Source of the DNA: Ciceribacter sichuanensis
Lineage (GTDB): Bacteria; Pseudomonadota; Alphaproteobacteria; Rhizobiales; Rhizobiaceae
Reading direction: 5' to 3'
Length of the DNA: 64,000 nt
Assembly: GCF_024055605.1 (NCBI RefSeq)
Contig: NZ_JAMXLX010000001.1
Location: 1,178,001 to 1,242,000, forward strand
Shown here: positions 8,717-17,291 of the stretch, piece by piece
Layout: the number at the start of each line of letters is the position of its first letter
Position numbering within the stretch: position 1 is the first letter of the stretch
The notes under the pieces: generated by a model
Databases searched by the model: none
What the model was told of the DNA's origin: nothing
The model's input: the letters and a program-made list of their open reading frames with translations, nothing else
Program-made: the position numbers and the translations under genes

Positions 8717-9312
8717 TTGTTGTCTCCCTGCGATGGAGCCAACATGACACGTATATTTTGATCTCTCGCAAAATGTCGAAGTAAAATAAGAGGTTCAATA
8801 GATTTAAACTTGCAGATAAACAGAATAAAACAAGTATAAAATAAAAGTAAAACTTAAGAGGAATTCGATGAAAAATTTCGTTGAATTTTACCTTGTTTGG
8901 GCGATGCGTATTTCCCGATGAGGGTTTGGCAGCAGTGTAACTTAATGAAATTAAATGGAAAAATTCGCTTTTCAATTATCTCGCGGTGCGGGCCGATTTC
9001 CAACCTCCGATGGGTGGCGGAGTACGCTTGATCTGTGACCCCAATCGTTCACCCCGCGTCGGGTCAACACCCAAGGATCCGCCAGAGGGCGGCGAGATGA
9101 AATTCGGGCGAAAGATTTTTCACAAGAGTGTGATGAAGGGGTGTTTCTTATACAGACAGTCGCCTGAACCCGGCGTGAATGCCAGAATATCGGCTCGACA
9201 ATCGGAATCGATCCTCGGAGAGGCTCGATGTATAGATTTTGGATTCTCTGATGAAAGTGCGCGCAAGGGGCCGCCACGACAAGCGAGCGGTTTCGAGCCG
9301 GAAGCTGGCTAC
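8717..9312. other. 596-bp intergenic region between PilZ and BTLCP genes
   Basis: Contains the BTLCP promoter region (minus strand). The stretch 8755-8985 is strikingly AT-rich against GC-rich surroundings, and it holds a 17-codon ORF at 8868-8921. The GC-richer part, 8990-9312, shows only overlapping ORFs with no convincing start, ribosome site or family, and I see no RNA gene in it. Confidence 0.6.
8868..8921 (+). CDS. Possible 17-aa hydrophobic micropeptide
   Basis: A short ORF, MKNFVEFYLVWAMRISR, begins at an ATG preceded by AAGAGGAA with 4-5 bases spacing and ends at TGA. It is aromatic and hydrophobic in the middle with a basic end, a plausible membrane-associated small protein. It lies in the AT-rich spacer, transcribed away from the BTLCP gene. 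Such a short ORF can occur by chance; the ribosome site and composition are the only support. Confidence 0.3.
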   Translation: MKNFVEFYLVWAMRISR

Positions 9313-9924
9313 TTAGAGAAATTCGGTGAGGGCTTCGCGCGATTGCAGCGACAGAAACTCGATGGCGACGCCTTCGAGGAAGTGACGCACGATGCGGCCG
9401 CGCATGTTGCCGAGCTGAACCGCGGTGCCAATCGGCGGGCGGATGTCGATATCGACGGCGGCGCCCGAAAGTGACAGGTCCATCAGGCGGCAGGGGTAGC
9501 GGCGGCCGTCTTCAAGGGTGAGCTGGGCCACTGTGTTGCGCGGTGTCAGGCGGTCGTGGCGACGATCCTCGGGCAGGCCGAGTTCGTGCTTGTTGGCAAT
9601 CCAGGTCAGCTGTGCCGCAAGCTTTTCACGCTTGCGGCCGGTCGCGACGATGGAAATGACGAAACCGTCCTCGGTCAGCTTGGTGACTGTGCCTTCGATG
9701 CGTCCGAGGTGGTCGATATAGGCAATGACCCGCTCGTTGGCGCGCGGTCGGCCGGCGCAGGCGAAATTGACGTCGCCCGGCGACATGTCGATCACCTTGC
9801 AGACATACTCCTCGTAATTGGCAAGCATCAGACGGCCCTGCAGGTTCACCGCGACGCGCTGGAAGGCGCGCTGCTGTGCAGGAGGAGCCGTATTGCTGTT
9901 CTGCGTTGCTTGAAAGGAATACAT
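9313..9924 (-). CDS. Tandem PilZ-domain protein (putative c-di-GMP effector)
   Basis: Cytoplasmic protein of 203 aa with two PilZ-like halves. The C-terminal half has the canonical c-di-GMP signature: RRHDR (121-125, RxxxR) and DLSLSG (149-154, D/NxSxxG). The N-terminal half keeps DMSPGDV (46-52) but lacks a clear RxxxR, so it is probably a degenerate structural domain (YcgR-N/PilZN-like). No membrane segment. It stands alone, divergent from the rhomboid gene. Likely couples c-di-GMP to motility or surface functions; target unknown. Confidence 0.88.
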   Translation of the reverse strand: MYSFQATQNSNTAPPAQQRAFQRVAVNLQGRLMLANYEEYVCKVIDMSPGDVNFACAGRPRANERVIAYIDHLGRIEGTVTKLTEDGFVISIVATGRKREKLAAQLTWIANKHELGLPEDRRHDRLTPRNTVAQLTLEDGRRYPCRLMDLSLSGAAVDIDIRPPIGTAVQLGNMRGRIVRHFLEGVAIEFLSLQSREALTEFL

Positions 9925-10029
9925 GGACGAACGTTTGAAATATTTCGCGATGGTGAAATGCTTAGCGGCAAGCTGTTAACATAACGTTCTTTGACTATGC
10001 CCGTCGGACTGGAAAGTTTGGACCGGCTC

Positions 10030-10196
10030 CTGTAGTTAAGGTTAATATTTCCTTTTCGTTGCGCGGGCGCCGCGGCTGTGGCAAATGGAACGTCAAGACG
10101 TATCGAAGCAATCTGCTTCAGCACCAACTGTCGGGTAGGGGTTGAACCCTGGGGGACCCGATAAGCCGTTCGGCTCCGGCCGGACGGCTTTTTTTT
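10030..10196 (+). ncRNA. Candidate trans-acting small RNA (unassigned family)
   Basis: A plus-strand intrinsic terminator stands in a divergent intergenic region, where no plus-strand protein gene precedes it, so something must be transcribed into it. Ahead of it are a stem GAAGCA/TGCTTC (10105-10119) and a larger stem with outer TCGGGT (10131-10136)/ACCCGA (10156-10161) and inner AGGG/CCCT enclosing a hexaloop, with a G-rich bulge. Three consecutive hairpins, the last a terminator, match the general form of rhizobial sRNAs. The 5' end is a guess; the family is not recognised. Confidence 0.5.
10163..10196 (+). terminator. Strong intrinsic terminator in divergent region
   Basis: Stem AAGCCGTTCGGC / GCCGGACGGCTT (12 pairs with one G-T wobble), loop TCCG, followed directly by eight T. 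It ends the small-RNA candidate and precedes the rhomboid gene by 71 bp. Confidence 0.85.
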
Positions 10197-10267
10197 GTAC
10201 GCGCGCTGCGTTATGGCTCGCTGGTGAGGCGGATAGAGCGTTCGCTGGCTTGCAGAGGTAGGACCCG

Positions 10268-11020
10268 ATGGACGAACAGACGCCGCAGTCCGCAGAGGAG
10301 CGACTCTTGCCGGAGGATGAAAAGCCTCGAAGAGAGCCGGTTTTCAATCTTCCGGCGGGCATTCTTCTTTCATTGATACTGCTCGCGGCGATTTACTTTG
10401 TCCAGACTGTCTTGTTGTCGCCGGAAATGGCGGACTGGATGACGATCGAGTTCGGCTTTTCTCCGATCCGCTATGCCTATCCGCTGTCCGGCCAGGGATA
10501 TGAATGGCTCTGGACGCCCGTTACGTATTCCCTGCTTCATGGCAGCCTTGAGCATCTGGCTTTCAACGGTCTCTGGCTGGCGGCATTCGGTACACCGGTT
10601 CTCCGCAGGATCGGACTTGGACGTTTCCTCTTGCTGTGGGCGATCTCGTCGGCTGCGGGCGCCGCACTGCACACTGCCGTCAACTGGGGACAGCCGACGA
10701 TCCTGATTGGCGCGTCCGGCGCTGTGTCGGCATTCATGGGCGCTGCCTGCCGATTCGCCTTTGGCGGACGGGCAAGACAGGCAGCTTCGTTCTTCGGCTA
10801 TCATCCGCCCAGGCTATCGATCCTCGATGCCCTCAAGCAGAAGACGGTTCGGGTCTTCATCCTCGTCTGGTTCGTCGGCAATCTCGTGGTTGCCTTTGGT
10901 ATACCGCTCTTCGGAGATGTCGGTGCGGCCGTTGCCTGGGATGCGCATATCGGCGGTTTCCTGCTCGGATTCCTGGGTTTCGGGCTCTTTGATCCGGTAC
11001 GTGATCCGCGCAATCGCTAA
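10268..11020 (+). CDS. Rhomboid-family intramembrane serine protease
   Basis: Six-helix polytopic membrane protein that cleaves transmembrane substrates. Seen: 250 aa with a soluble acidic N-terminus (1-28), six or so hydrophobic segments, catalytic GAS150G in LIGASGAVSAFMG, and the catalytic His227 in AWDAHIGGF. The conserved HG/HL features of the loop region (LLHGSLEHLAFN, 89-100) are present. Start ATG at 10268 after AGGA. Substrate unknown; rhizobial rhomboids usually stand alone, as here. Confidence 0.94.
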   Translation: MDEQTPQSAEERLLPEDEKPRREPVFNLPAGILLSLILLAAIYFVQTVLLSPEMADWMTIEFGFSPIRYAYPLSGQGYEWLWTPVTYSLLHGSLEHLAFNGLWLAAFGTPVLRRIGLGRFLLLWAISSAAGAALHTAVNWGQPTILIGASGAVSAFMGAACRFAFGGRARQAASFFGYHPPRLSILDALKQKTVRVFILVWFVGNLVVAFGIPLFGDVGAAVAWDAHIGGFLLGFLGFGLFDPVRDPRNR

Positions 11021-11246
11021 GTGCGATGCCACCAGTCGGACGCACACAGCACACTCCAACTGTTTGAACCTGCACATCGGGCTTTCTGAAAATCTGCTCC
11101 GGTTTTCGGAATGCACGATGCGCCGGCGAGGCAGATTCTGCCGCATATTGCAATCTCCTTGGATAACAGGCACCATTTGCCCAATCGGAAACCGCATGGA
11201 GGTTGTGGCGTTCGATAAGGGTTCAATGATTGCCAAGGAGGAGAAT

Positions 11247-11681
11247 ATGTCTGTATCCGTCAGGAGCATACTCGAGGTGAAGGGGCGCAACGTTGTCACC
11301 GTCGGCCCCAACGTGACACTGGCCGAAGCAACCCGCGTACTTGAAGAAAACAGGATCGGCGCCGTCGTGGTCGTCGGCATGGAGAGCCGTATCGTGGGCA
11401 TCTTCACCGAGCGCGATGTCGTTCGCGCCATCGGCCAGTCGGCAGGTGCTGCGCTCGACAAGCCGGTCTCTGCGGTGATGACATCGAACGTTCATCGCTG
11501 CCGCGAGGACACCACCGTCAACGAACTGATGGAAATGATGTCCAGTCGCCGCTTCCGCCACGTGCCCGTCGAGGAACAGGGAAAGCTCTGTGGCATTATT
11601 TCGATCGGTGACGTCGTGAAGTCACGTATTCGCGAGATCGAACTCGAAGCAGAACAGATCAAGGCTTACATCGCAGGCTGA
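11247..11681 (+). CDS. Two-CBS-domain protein
   Basis: Small cytoplasmic protein (144 aa) made of two CBS motifs that form one Bateman module, expected to bind an adenosyl ligand such as AMP, ATP or SAM. Seen: VRSILEVKGRNVVTVGPN, GIFTERDVVRAI and GIISIGDVVKSRI, the typical CBS ends. I chose the ATG at 11247 because a strong AAGGAGGAG lies just upstream (11235-11243); a longer in-frame ORF reaches back into the rhomboid gene but has no such site. A 226-bp gap separates it from the rhomboid gene. Physiological partner unknown. Confidence 0.92.
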   Translation: MSVSVRSILEVKGRNVVTVGPNVTLAEATRVLEENRIGAVVVVGMESRIVGIFTERDVVRAIGQSAGAALDKPVSAVMTSNVHRCREDTTVNELMEMMSSRRFRHVPVEEQGKLCGIISIGDVVKSRIREIELEAEQIKAYIAG

Positions 11682-11702
11682 GCAGCCGGGCTCACAAGTG
11701 TT

Positions 11703-11724
11703 CGGCCGGAGCGACCTCCGGCCG
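11703..11724. terminator. Hairpin between convergent CBS and patatin genes
   Basis: Perfect 9-bp stem CGGCCGGAG/CTCCGGCCG with loop CGAC, between two convergent stop codons. No T-tract on either side, so its terminator role is inferred from position. Confidence 0.6.
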
Positions 11725-11736
11725 GCAAACGTCTCG

Positions 11737-12690
11737 TCAGCGGGTGAAGGTTTCCTGCAGTCGCTTGAGATCGTTGATGCGCGCTTTCGTTTCCTCGTAG
11801 CCCCGCTCGATTGCTTCTCCGGCGCGATGGAATTCGGAAAGCCCGATATCGTTGAGCCGTGGATGGAGTGCGAGGTCCGGCGGATCGCCGGCGAGCCTTG
11901 CGCGTGAAATGCGATCCTGAATGATGTTGAAGGCCTGCACCATCACCCCGGTCAGACCGAGCCTGTGGCGATCCTTTGGAGGTGCGTCGGAAACATCCTT
12001 GAGTTCGCCGGCCCTGTGCTTGACGACAGCGGAACGACCGAAGAGATCGTAATGCAGGTTGGCCGCGACCACCAGCGGCTGCTCATAGGCACGGCAGACG
12101 GATACCGGCACGGGATTGACCAAGGCGCCGTCGATCAGCGTCCGATTGTTGCAGTTGACGGGTTCGAAGATGCCCGGAAGCGCATATGAGGCTCGCAGCG
12201 CCGTGATGAGGTGGCCGCTTTCGATCCACACCTCGTGGCCGCTCTTGAGTTCGGCAGCGACAGCGACGAAAGGCTTCGGCAGGTCCTCGATCATGAGGCC
12301 CTGCAGATGCTCCTGCATTCTCTTTGTCAGGCGCATGCCGCCGAGCAGGCCGCCGCCACCGATCGTGAGATCGAGGAGCGATGCGATCCGACGCATGGTG
12401 AGTGAACGGGCAAAGGCTTCGAGTTCATCAAGCTTTCCAGCGAGATAACAGCCGCCAACCAGCGCGCCGATCGAGGTGCCGGCAATCATGCTGACTTCGA
12501 TTTCCGCCTCGTCGAGAGCCCGGAGAACACCGATATGTGCCCAGCCGCGAGCCGCTCCGCCGCCAAGGGCAAGCGCGATCTTGGTCTTTTTCGGTTTCTG
12601 TGGTTCGAGGGGCGGCGGTGCTACAGCCGTCGTTCCCCCTGCTGCCGCATTCCGTGCGGACGCATTACCCTTGATACTCCAGTTCAGCAT
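11737..12690 (-). CDS. Patatin-like phospholipase family protein
   Basis: Serine acyl hydrolase with a Ser-Asp dyad, RssA/YchK-like. Seen: oxyanion loop GGGAARGW (43-50), nucleophile elbow GTS73IG and the catalytic Asp188 in LIDGALVNPVP. The 317 aa include a low-complexity Ala/Pro linker (15-33) and no signal peptide, so it is probably cytosolic or membrane-peripheral. Convergent with the CBS gene; upstream of it on the same strand, about 100 bp away, ends hisI. Substrate not deducible. Confidence 0.92.
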   Translation of the reverse strand: MLNWSIKGNASARNAAAGGTTAVAPPPLEPQKPKKTKIALALGGGAARGWAHIGVLRALDEAEIEVSMIAGTSIGALVGGCYLAGKLDELEAFARSLTMRRIASLLDLTIGGGGLLGGMRLTKRMQEHLQGLMIEDLPKPFVAVAAELKSGHEVWIESGHLITALRASYALPGIFEPVNCNNRTLIDGALVNPVPVSVCRAYEQPLVVAANLHYDLFGRSAVVKHRAGELKDVSDAPPKDRHRLGLTGVMVQAFNIIQDRISRARLAGDPPDLALHPRLNDIGLSEFHRAGEAIERGYEETKARINDLKRLQETFTR

Positions 12691-12793
12691 CTCCGCACTT
12701 CCTCACGGCTGAACAACTCCCAGTGCATCATTAGCGCACCGGATGCTTACCAAATCGTTTCGCGGCGGAGTGGGCGTGTCCGGAAATGATCCG

Positions 12794-13261
12794 TCAGGCC
12801 TTCTTGTCCGGTCCGCCATAGATGGCATCGGGATCGAAGTGACGGTGATTGTCGGTGATGTCGAGGCGCGCCGCATCGCCGGAAAGCGATACGCTACGAT
12901 AAAAGCAGGATCGACGCCCTGTGTGACAGGTAGCGTCGTGGCCAGCCACCTCGACCTTCAGCCAGACGGCATCCTGGTCGCAATCGGTCCGGATTTCCCT
13001 TACGCCTTGCAGATTGCCGGAACTTTCACCCTTTTTCCAGATTTTCCCGCGCGAGCGGCTGTAATAATGCGCAATGCCCGTTTCGAGCGTCAGCGCGAGA
13101 GCCTCGGCATTCATGTGGGCGACCATCAGAAGTTCGCCGTCGCGCGCGTCCGTGACGACGGCAGTCAGCAGGCCCTTTTCGTCGAACTTCGGCGTGAAGT
13201 GCGTGTCTTCCTCAAGTGCGTGCTTGTCGGACGGAGGCGGATCGAAGGTGATCGTCGTCAT
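12794..13261 (-). CDS. hisI: Phosphoribosyl-AMP cyclohydrolase HisI
   Basis: Third step of histidine biosynthesis, opening the purine ring of PR-AMP; Zn and Mg dependent. Seen: [15 protein letters not shown] (68-82), DCDQDA (93-98) and the zinc-ligating CHTGRRSC (112-119). It is the stand-alone HisI form, 155 aa, without a HisE fusion. The start is the ATG at 13261 (MTTITFDPP), preceded by AGGA, because the longer frame runs through the folE end. It follows folE with 64 bp between, probably cotranscribed. Confidence 0.96.
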   Translation of the reverse strand: MTTITFDPPPSDKHALEEDTHFTPKFDEKGLLTAVVTDARDGELLMVAHMNAEALALTLETGIAHYYSRSRGKIWKKGESSGNLQGVREIRTDCDQDAVWLKVEVAGHDATCHTGRRSCFYRSVSLSGDAARLDITDNHRHFDPDAIYGGPDKKA

Positions 13262-13325
13262 AATGCATTCCTGAAAAGGAGGCCTGAATGGGAGGGAGGC
13301 CTGAAAGGGACGATAGATCCGCCGC

Positions 13326-13937
13326 TCAGCGGCCGCGCACCATCGACATGAAGCGGGCCTGCTCGGTGGCATTGTCCTTGAACCGGCCTGTGAAGGTGGT
13401 CGTCAGAGTAGTGGAGCCGGACTTCTGGACACCGCGCATGGCCATGCACATATGCTCGGCCTCGATGAAGACGGCAACGCCCTGCGGGCGCAGGGTTTCC
13501 TCGATGGCATTGGCGATCTGCGCCGTCATCGCTTCCTGCGTCTGCAGGCGGCGGCCATAAACTTCCACCACACGGGCGATCTTGGAAAGGCCGAGCACGC
13601 GACCATCGGGCAAATAGGCGACATGCGCCTTGCCGATCACCGGCAGCATGTGATGTTCGCAATGCGAGAAGAACGGGATGTCACGCACCAGCACGATATC
13701 GTTGTAGCTCGCGACTTCTTCAAAGGTCGTGCCGAGAACGTCGTCGATATCTGCATCGTAGCCGGCAAACAGCTCACGATAGGCCTTGACCACGCGCTTC
13801 GGCGTGTCGAGCAACCCTTCGCGGTTGGGGTCGTCTCCAACCCAGCGCAACAGCGTGCGGACGGCCGCTTCAGCCTCTTCCCGGCTCGGGCGGTCGGTCT
13901 CGGACGATAGCTTGTTGACGATGGCATCCATGCCCAT
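13326..13937 (-). CDS. folE: GTP cyclohydrolase I FolE
   Basis: Converts GTP to 7,8-dihydroneopterin triphosphate, first step of folate (and queuosine/pterin) synthesis. Seen: zinc ligands in SHCEHHMLP (91-99: C93, H96) and the second Cys in EHMCMAMRG, and the substrate segment [19 protein letters not shown] chose the ATG at 13937 because GGGAGACC lies just before it and it gives 203 aa, the usual length; the in-frame start at 14009 would add 24 unconserved residues. It precedes hisI on the minus strand. Confidence 0.96.
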   Translation of the reverse strand: MGMDAIVNKLSSETDRPSREEAEAAVRTLLRWVGDDPNREGLLDTPKRVVKAYRELFAGYDADIDDVLGTTFEEVASYNDIVLVRDIPFFSHCEHHMLPVIGKAHVAYLPDGRVLGLSKIARVVEVYGRRLQTQEAMTAQIANAIEETLRPQGVAVFIEAEHMCMAMRGVQKSGSTTLTTTFTGRFKDNATEQARFMSMVRGR

Positions 13938-14209
13938 GGTCTCCCGGTTCTTCGTGGTACGGACCGTTTGTTTCGCTTTTTCCGCCTGTAAATGCGTAAC
14001 TCGGTTCATCTTGGCAAGTCCGTTCTTTCAATTCTTGAGCGACGGACCGGCGCCGCCCTTGTTTTGTTTGGATCGAATTCTCAACTCTCATATAATGGCG
14101 TTAAAGGCAGAGTGAAGGAATGTCAGTGCAACAGTGTGTTGCGTAAAGTGATTACAACGCGCTCGCCACCTTGATCGTATAAGGGTTCAGGAGACCATAA
14201 AGACCTGCC

Positions 14210-14659
14210 ATGGACGACATATATAATTCCAAGATTCTCGATTTCGCGGGTAACATCGTCCGAACCGGCCGGCTGGATGAGGCCGATGCCGTCTCCGAGA
14301 AACACTCGAAGCTCTGCGGCTCCCGCGTCAAGGTCTATCTAAAGATGGAAGGCGGTGTCGTGACCGACTTTTCCCATGAGGTGAGGGCCTGTGCACTTGG
14401 CCAGGCGTCTTCCTCGATCATGGCCCGCCATGTCGTGGGAGCGACTGCCGAGGAGGTTCGCACCGCCCGTGACGATATGCTGGCCATGCTGAAGGATGGT
14501 GGCGAGGGTCCCTCCGGCCGCTTCGAGGACATGCGGTTCCTGAAACCGGTTCGCGACTACAAGGCCCGCCATGCCTCCACTATGCTGACCTTCGAGGCTG
14601 TCGTGGATTGTGTCGACCAGATCGAAGCCTGCACGGCTGCGACCGTCAGGGCGGGCTGA
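14210..14659 (+). CDS. IscU/SufU-like iron-sulfur cluster scaffold protein
   Basis: Scaffold on which Fe-S clusters are built before transfer. Seen: 149 aa with the IscU_N fold and three conserved cysteines, C36 in KLCGSR, C61 in RACALGQAS and C134 in VVDCVD. The ligand-flanking motif and insertion resemble the SufU/IscU-like proteins common in alphaproteobacteria. It lies 4 bp upstream of yidD and may be cotranscribed with it. Divergent from folE with 272 bp between starts. Confidence 0.92.
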   Translation: MDDIYNSKILDFAGNIVRTGRLDEADAVSEKHSKLCGSRVKVYLKMEGGVVTDFSHEVRACALGQASSSIMARHVVGATAEEVRTARDDMLAMLKDGGEGPSGRFEDMRFLKPVRDYKARHASTMLTFEAVVDCVDQIEACTAATVRAG

Positions 14660-14663
14660 CCCG

Positions 14664-15050
14664 ATGTGTGACCATCCGGGCTGCGGCCATGATCGGCCCC
14701 GGGCGGAAGCTCCGCGTGGTCGAAACTATGCCGGCCCATTTCGCAAGACGCCCGACCGGCTTCTCGGGATGGCGTTCATAAGGCTCTACCAGCTGACGCT
14801 TTCCAGTTTGATCGGCAACTCCTGCCGCCACATGCCGACCTGTTCCGAATACGGTTACGAGGCGATCGCCCGTCATGGTCTATGGGCAGGCGGATGGCTC
14901 ACTCTGTTCCGGGTGGGGCGCTGCGGACCCGGCGGCACCTGGGGCGTGGATCCGGTGCCGGATGCGCTGGACAGGGCCTATCGCTGGTGGGCGCCGTGGC
15001 GCTACTGGCGGGCCGGCCGCAAACGGCGGGATATCGGCGGCAACGCCTGA
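14664..15050 (+). CDS. yidD: Membrane protein insertion efficiency factor YidD
   Basis: Small inner-membrane-associated protein that assists YidC-dependent insertion. Seen: the diagnostic block SCRHMPTCSEYGYEAI and RVGRCGPGGTWGVDPVP. I chose the ATG at 14664 (MCDHPGCGHD), 4 bp after the scaffold stop; this leaves a Cys/His-bearing N-terminal extension of about 45 residues before the core, giving 128 aa where about 80-120 is usual. A later ATG at 14769 would give just the core. Usually yidD sits near rnpA-yidC; here it is separated, as in other rhizobia. Confidence 0.92.
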   Translation: MCDHPGCGHDRPRAEAPRGRNYAGPFRKTPDRLLGMAFIRLYQLTLSSLIGNSCRHMPTCSEYGYEAIARHGLWAGGWLTLFRVGRCGPGGTWGVDPVPDALDRAYRWWAPWRYWRAGRKRRDIGGNA

Positions 15051-15167
15051 TTTTCTTTACTTCTTTGCGGTTTCAGACTAAGACGCGCCGCGTTACAGGC
15101 CGCTCCGATTGGTTCGGCTTTCAATCACCACCCGCATTCGTTGGCGGGACTGGATAAGGAGATATTC

Positions 15168-17189
15168 ATGTCTGAATCTGTTTCCCTCAAATTTCCCGAT
15201 GGCTCCGTCCGCAGTTTTGCTGCCGGCACGACCGGTCGCGATGTCGCCGAGTCGATTTCGAAGTCGCTTGCCAAGAAGGCTGTCGCCATTGCGCTCGACG
15301 GCTCCCTGCGCGATCTTTCCGATCCCATTGTTGACGGCGCCATTGAAATCGTTACCCGCACCGATCCGCGTGCGCTGGAACTCATCCGCCACGACGCCGC
15401 CCATGTGATGGCTGAAGCCGTGCAGGAACTCTGGCCCGGCACGCAGGTCACCATCGGTCCGGTGATCGAAAACGGCTTCTATTACGACTTCAAGCGTGTC
15501 CATCCGGATACCCGCGAGGACTGGCCCTTCACTCCGGAAGATCTTCCGAAGATCGAAAAGAAGATGAAGGAGATTATCCAGAAGAACGCGGCCTTCACCA
15601 AGGAAGTCTGGTCGCGCGACAAGGCGCGGGACGTGTTTGCCGACAAGGGTGAGGCCTACAAGGTCGAGCTGGTCGATGCGATCCCGGAAGGACAGGACCT
15701 GAAGATCTACAGGCAGGGCGACTGGTTCGACCTTTGCCGGGGTCCGCACATGGCCTCCACCGGCCAGGTCGGCACCGCTTTCAAGCTCATGAAGGTGGCG
15801 GGCGCTTACTGGCGCGGCGATTCCACTCGTCCGATGCTGACCCGTATCTACGGAACGGCCTGGGCCGAGCAGGAACAGCTGGACAACTACCTGCATGTTC
15901 TCGCGGAAGCCGAAAAGCGCGACCACCGCAAGATCGGCCGCGAAATGGACCTGTTCCATTTCCAGGAAGAAGGTCCGGGCGTTGTCTTCTGGCATGGCAA
16001 GGGCTGGCGCATGTTCCAGACCCTGACGGCCTACATGCGTCGCCGGCTGTCCGGCGCCTATCAGGAAGTCAACGCTCCGCAGGTGCTCGACAAATCGCTC
16101 TGGGAAACCTCCGGTCACTGGGGCTGGTATCAGGAGAACATGTTTGCGGTGAAGTCCGCGCATGCCTTCACCAATGCCGATGACGAGGAGGCCGACCAGC
16201 GCGTTTTCGCACTGAAGCCGATGAACTGCCCGGGACACGTGCAGATCTTCAAGCATGGCCTGAAGTCCTATCGCGACATGCCCGTGCGCCTCGCCGAGTT
16301 CGGTCTCGTCCATCGCTACGAAGCGTCCGGCGCCCTGCACGGTCTGATGCGTGTGCGCGGCTTCACTCAGGATGATGCGCACGTCTTCTGCACGGAAGAG
16401 CAGATGGCGGCCGAGTGCCTGCGCATCAACGACCTGATCCTGTCGGTCTATGAGGACTTCGGGTTCAAGGAAGTGGTGGTGAAGCTTTCGACCCGTCCAG
16501 AGAAGCGTGTCGGCTCTGACGAGCTCTGGGATCGCGCCGAAACGGTGATGATGGACGTGCTGAAGACCATCGAGGAACAGTCCGGCGGACGCATCAAGAC
16601 CGGCATTCTGCCGGGCGAGGGCGCCTTCTACGGTCCGAAGTTCGAATACACCCTGAAGGATGCCATCGGCCGTGACTGGCAGTGCGGCACCACGCAGGTC
16701 GATTTCAACCTGCCGGAACGCTTCGGGGCTTTCTACATCGACCAGAGTTCGGAGAAGAAGCAGCCGGTGATGATTCACCGGGCGATCTGCGGTTCCATGG
16801 AACGCTTCCTCGGCATCCTGATCGAGAACTTCGCCGGCCACATGCCGCTGTGGTTCGCGCCGACGCAGGTTGTGGTTGCGACCATCACCTCCGAAGCCGA
16901 CGGTTACGGACAGGAAGTGGCGGATGCGTTGCGCGACGCCGGTCTTCAGGTCGAAACCGACTTCCGTAACGAGAAGATCAACTACAAGGTCCGCGAGCAT
17001 TCGGTGACCAAGGTTCCGGTGATCATCGTCTGCGGCAAGCGCGAGTCCGAAGAGCGGACGGTCAACATCCGCCGTTTGGGTTCTCAGGATCAGACCGCCA
17101 TGACGCTCGACGAAGCGATCAAGGCCCTGTCGCTGGAAGCCACGGCACCGGACCTGAAGCGGAAGCTGGCGGGCAAAGCCTCCGCCTGA
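15168..17189 (+). CDS. thrS: Threonyl-tRNA synthetase
   Basis: Class II aminoacyl-tRNA synthetase charging tRNA-Thr. Seen: TGS domain (1-62, [13 protein letters not shown]), editing domain with [11 protein letters not shown], class II motifs 2 ([25 protein letters not shown] region) and 3 ([13 protein letters not shown]), zinc-ligand MNCPGH, and a C-terminal anticodon-binding domain with VNIRRLG. Length 673 aa is normal. The start is the ATG at 15168 preceded by AAGGAG; an in-frame ATG 27 bp upstream lacks a site. No T-box is seen in the leader. Confidence 0.97.
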   Translation: MSESVSLKFPDGSVRSFAAGTTGRDVAESISKSLAKKAVAIALDGSLRDLSDPIVDGAIEIVTRTDPRALELIRHDAAHVMAEAVQELWPGTQVTIGPVIENGFYYDFKRVHPDTREDWPFTPEDLPKIEKKMKEIIQKNAAFTKEVWSRDKARDVFADKGEAYKVELVDAIPEGQDLKIYRQGDWFDLCRGPHMASTGQVGTAFKLMKVAGAYWRGDSTRPMLTRIYGTAWAEQEQLDNYLHVLAEAEKRDHRKIGREMDLFHFQEEGPGVVFWHGKGWRMFQTLTAYMRRRLSGAYQEVNAPQVLDKSLWETSGHWGWYQENMFAVKSAHAFTNADDEEADQRVFALKPMNCPGHVQIFKHGLKSYRDMPVRLAEFGLVHRYEASGALHGLMRVRGFTQDDAHVFCTEEQMAAECLRINDLILSVYEDFGFKEVVVKLSTRPEKRVGSDELWDRAETVMMDVLKTIEEQSGGRIKTGILPGEGAFYGPKFEYTLKDAIGRDWQCGTTQVDFNLPERFGAFYIDQSSEKKQPVMIHRAICGSMERFLGILIENFAGHMPLWFAPTQVVVATITSEADGYGQEVADALRDAGLQVETDFRNEKINYKVREHSVTKVPVIIVCGKRESEERTVNIRRLGSQDQTAMTLDEAIKALSLEATAPDLKRKLAGKASA

Positions 17190-17291
17190 TTGTGATTGTC
17201 CGACAGGGCCTGCGAACAGGTCCTGTCAGACATTTGTCACATCATTGTTATACGGCCTTTGGAATATGTAACGCTGGTTAAGGGGAATACC

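Larger units (their letters stand above)
9925..10267. other. 343-bp divergent intergenic region
   Basis: Separates the minus-strand PilZ gene from the plus-strand rhomboid gene. The left part (9925-10020) presumably carries the PilZ promoter. The right part contains a stem-loop series and a strong intrinsic terminator at 10163-10196 on the plus strand, described separately. No protein gene was seen. Confidence 0.6.

Noticed and set aside
8972..9474. Overlapping small ORFs on both strands
   Set aside because: No ribosome site, no family; the plus-strand one runs into the PilZ gene in antisense.
10131..10161. tRNA-like T-arm (GGGTTGAACCC)
   Set aside because: No acceptor stem or anticodon arm around it; better explained as a stem in the small-RNA candidate.
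15093..17000. 635-codon minus-strand ORF
   Set aside because: Antisense shadow of thrS, which has class II synthetase motifs; high-GC codon bias produces such open antisense frames.
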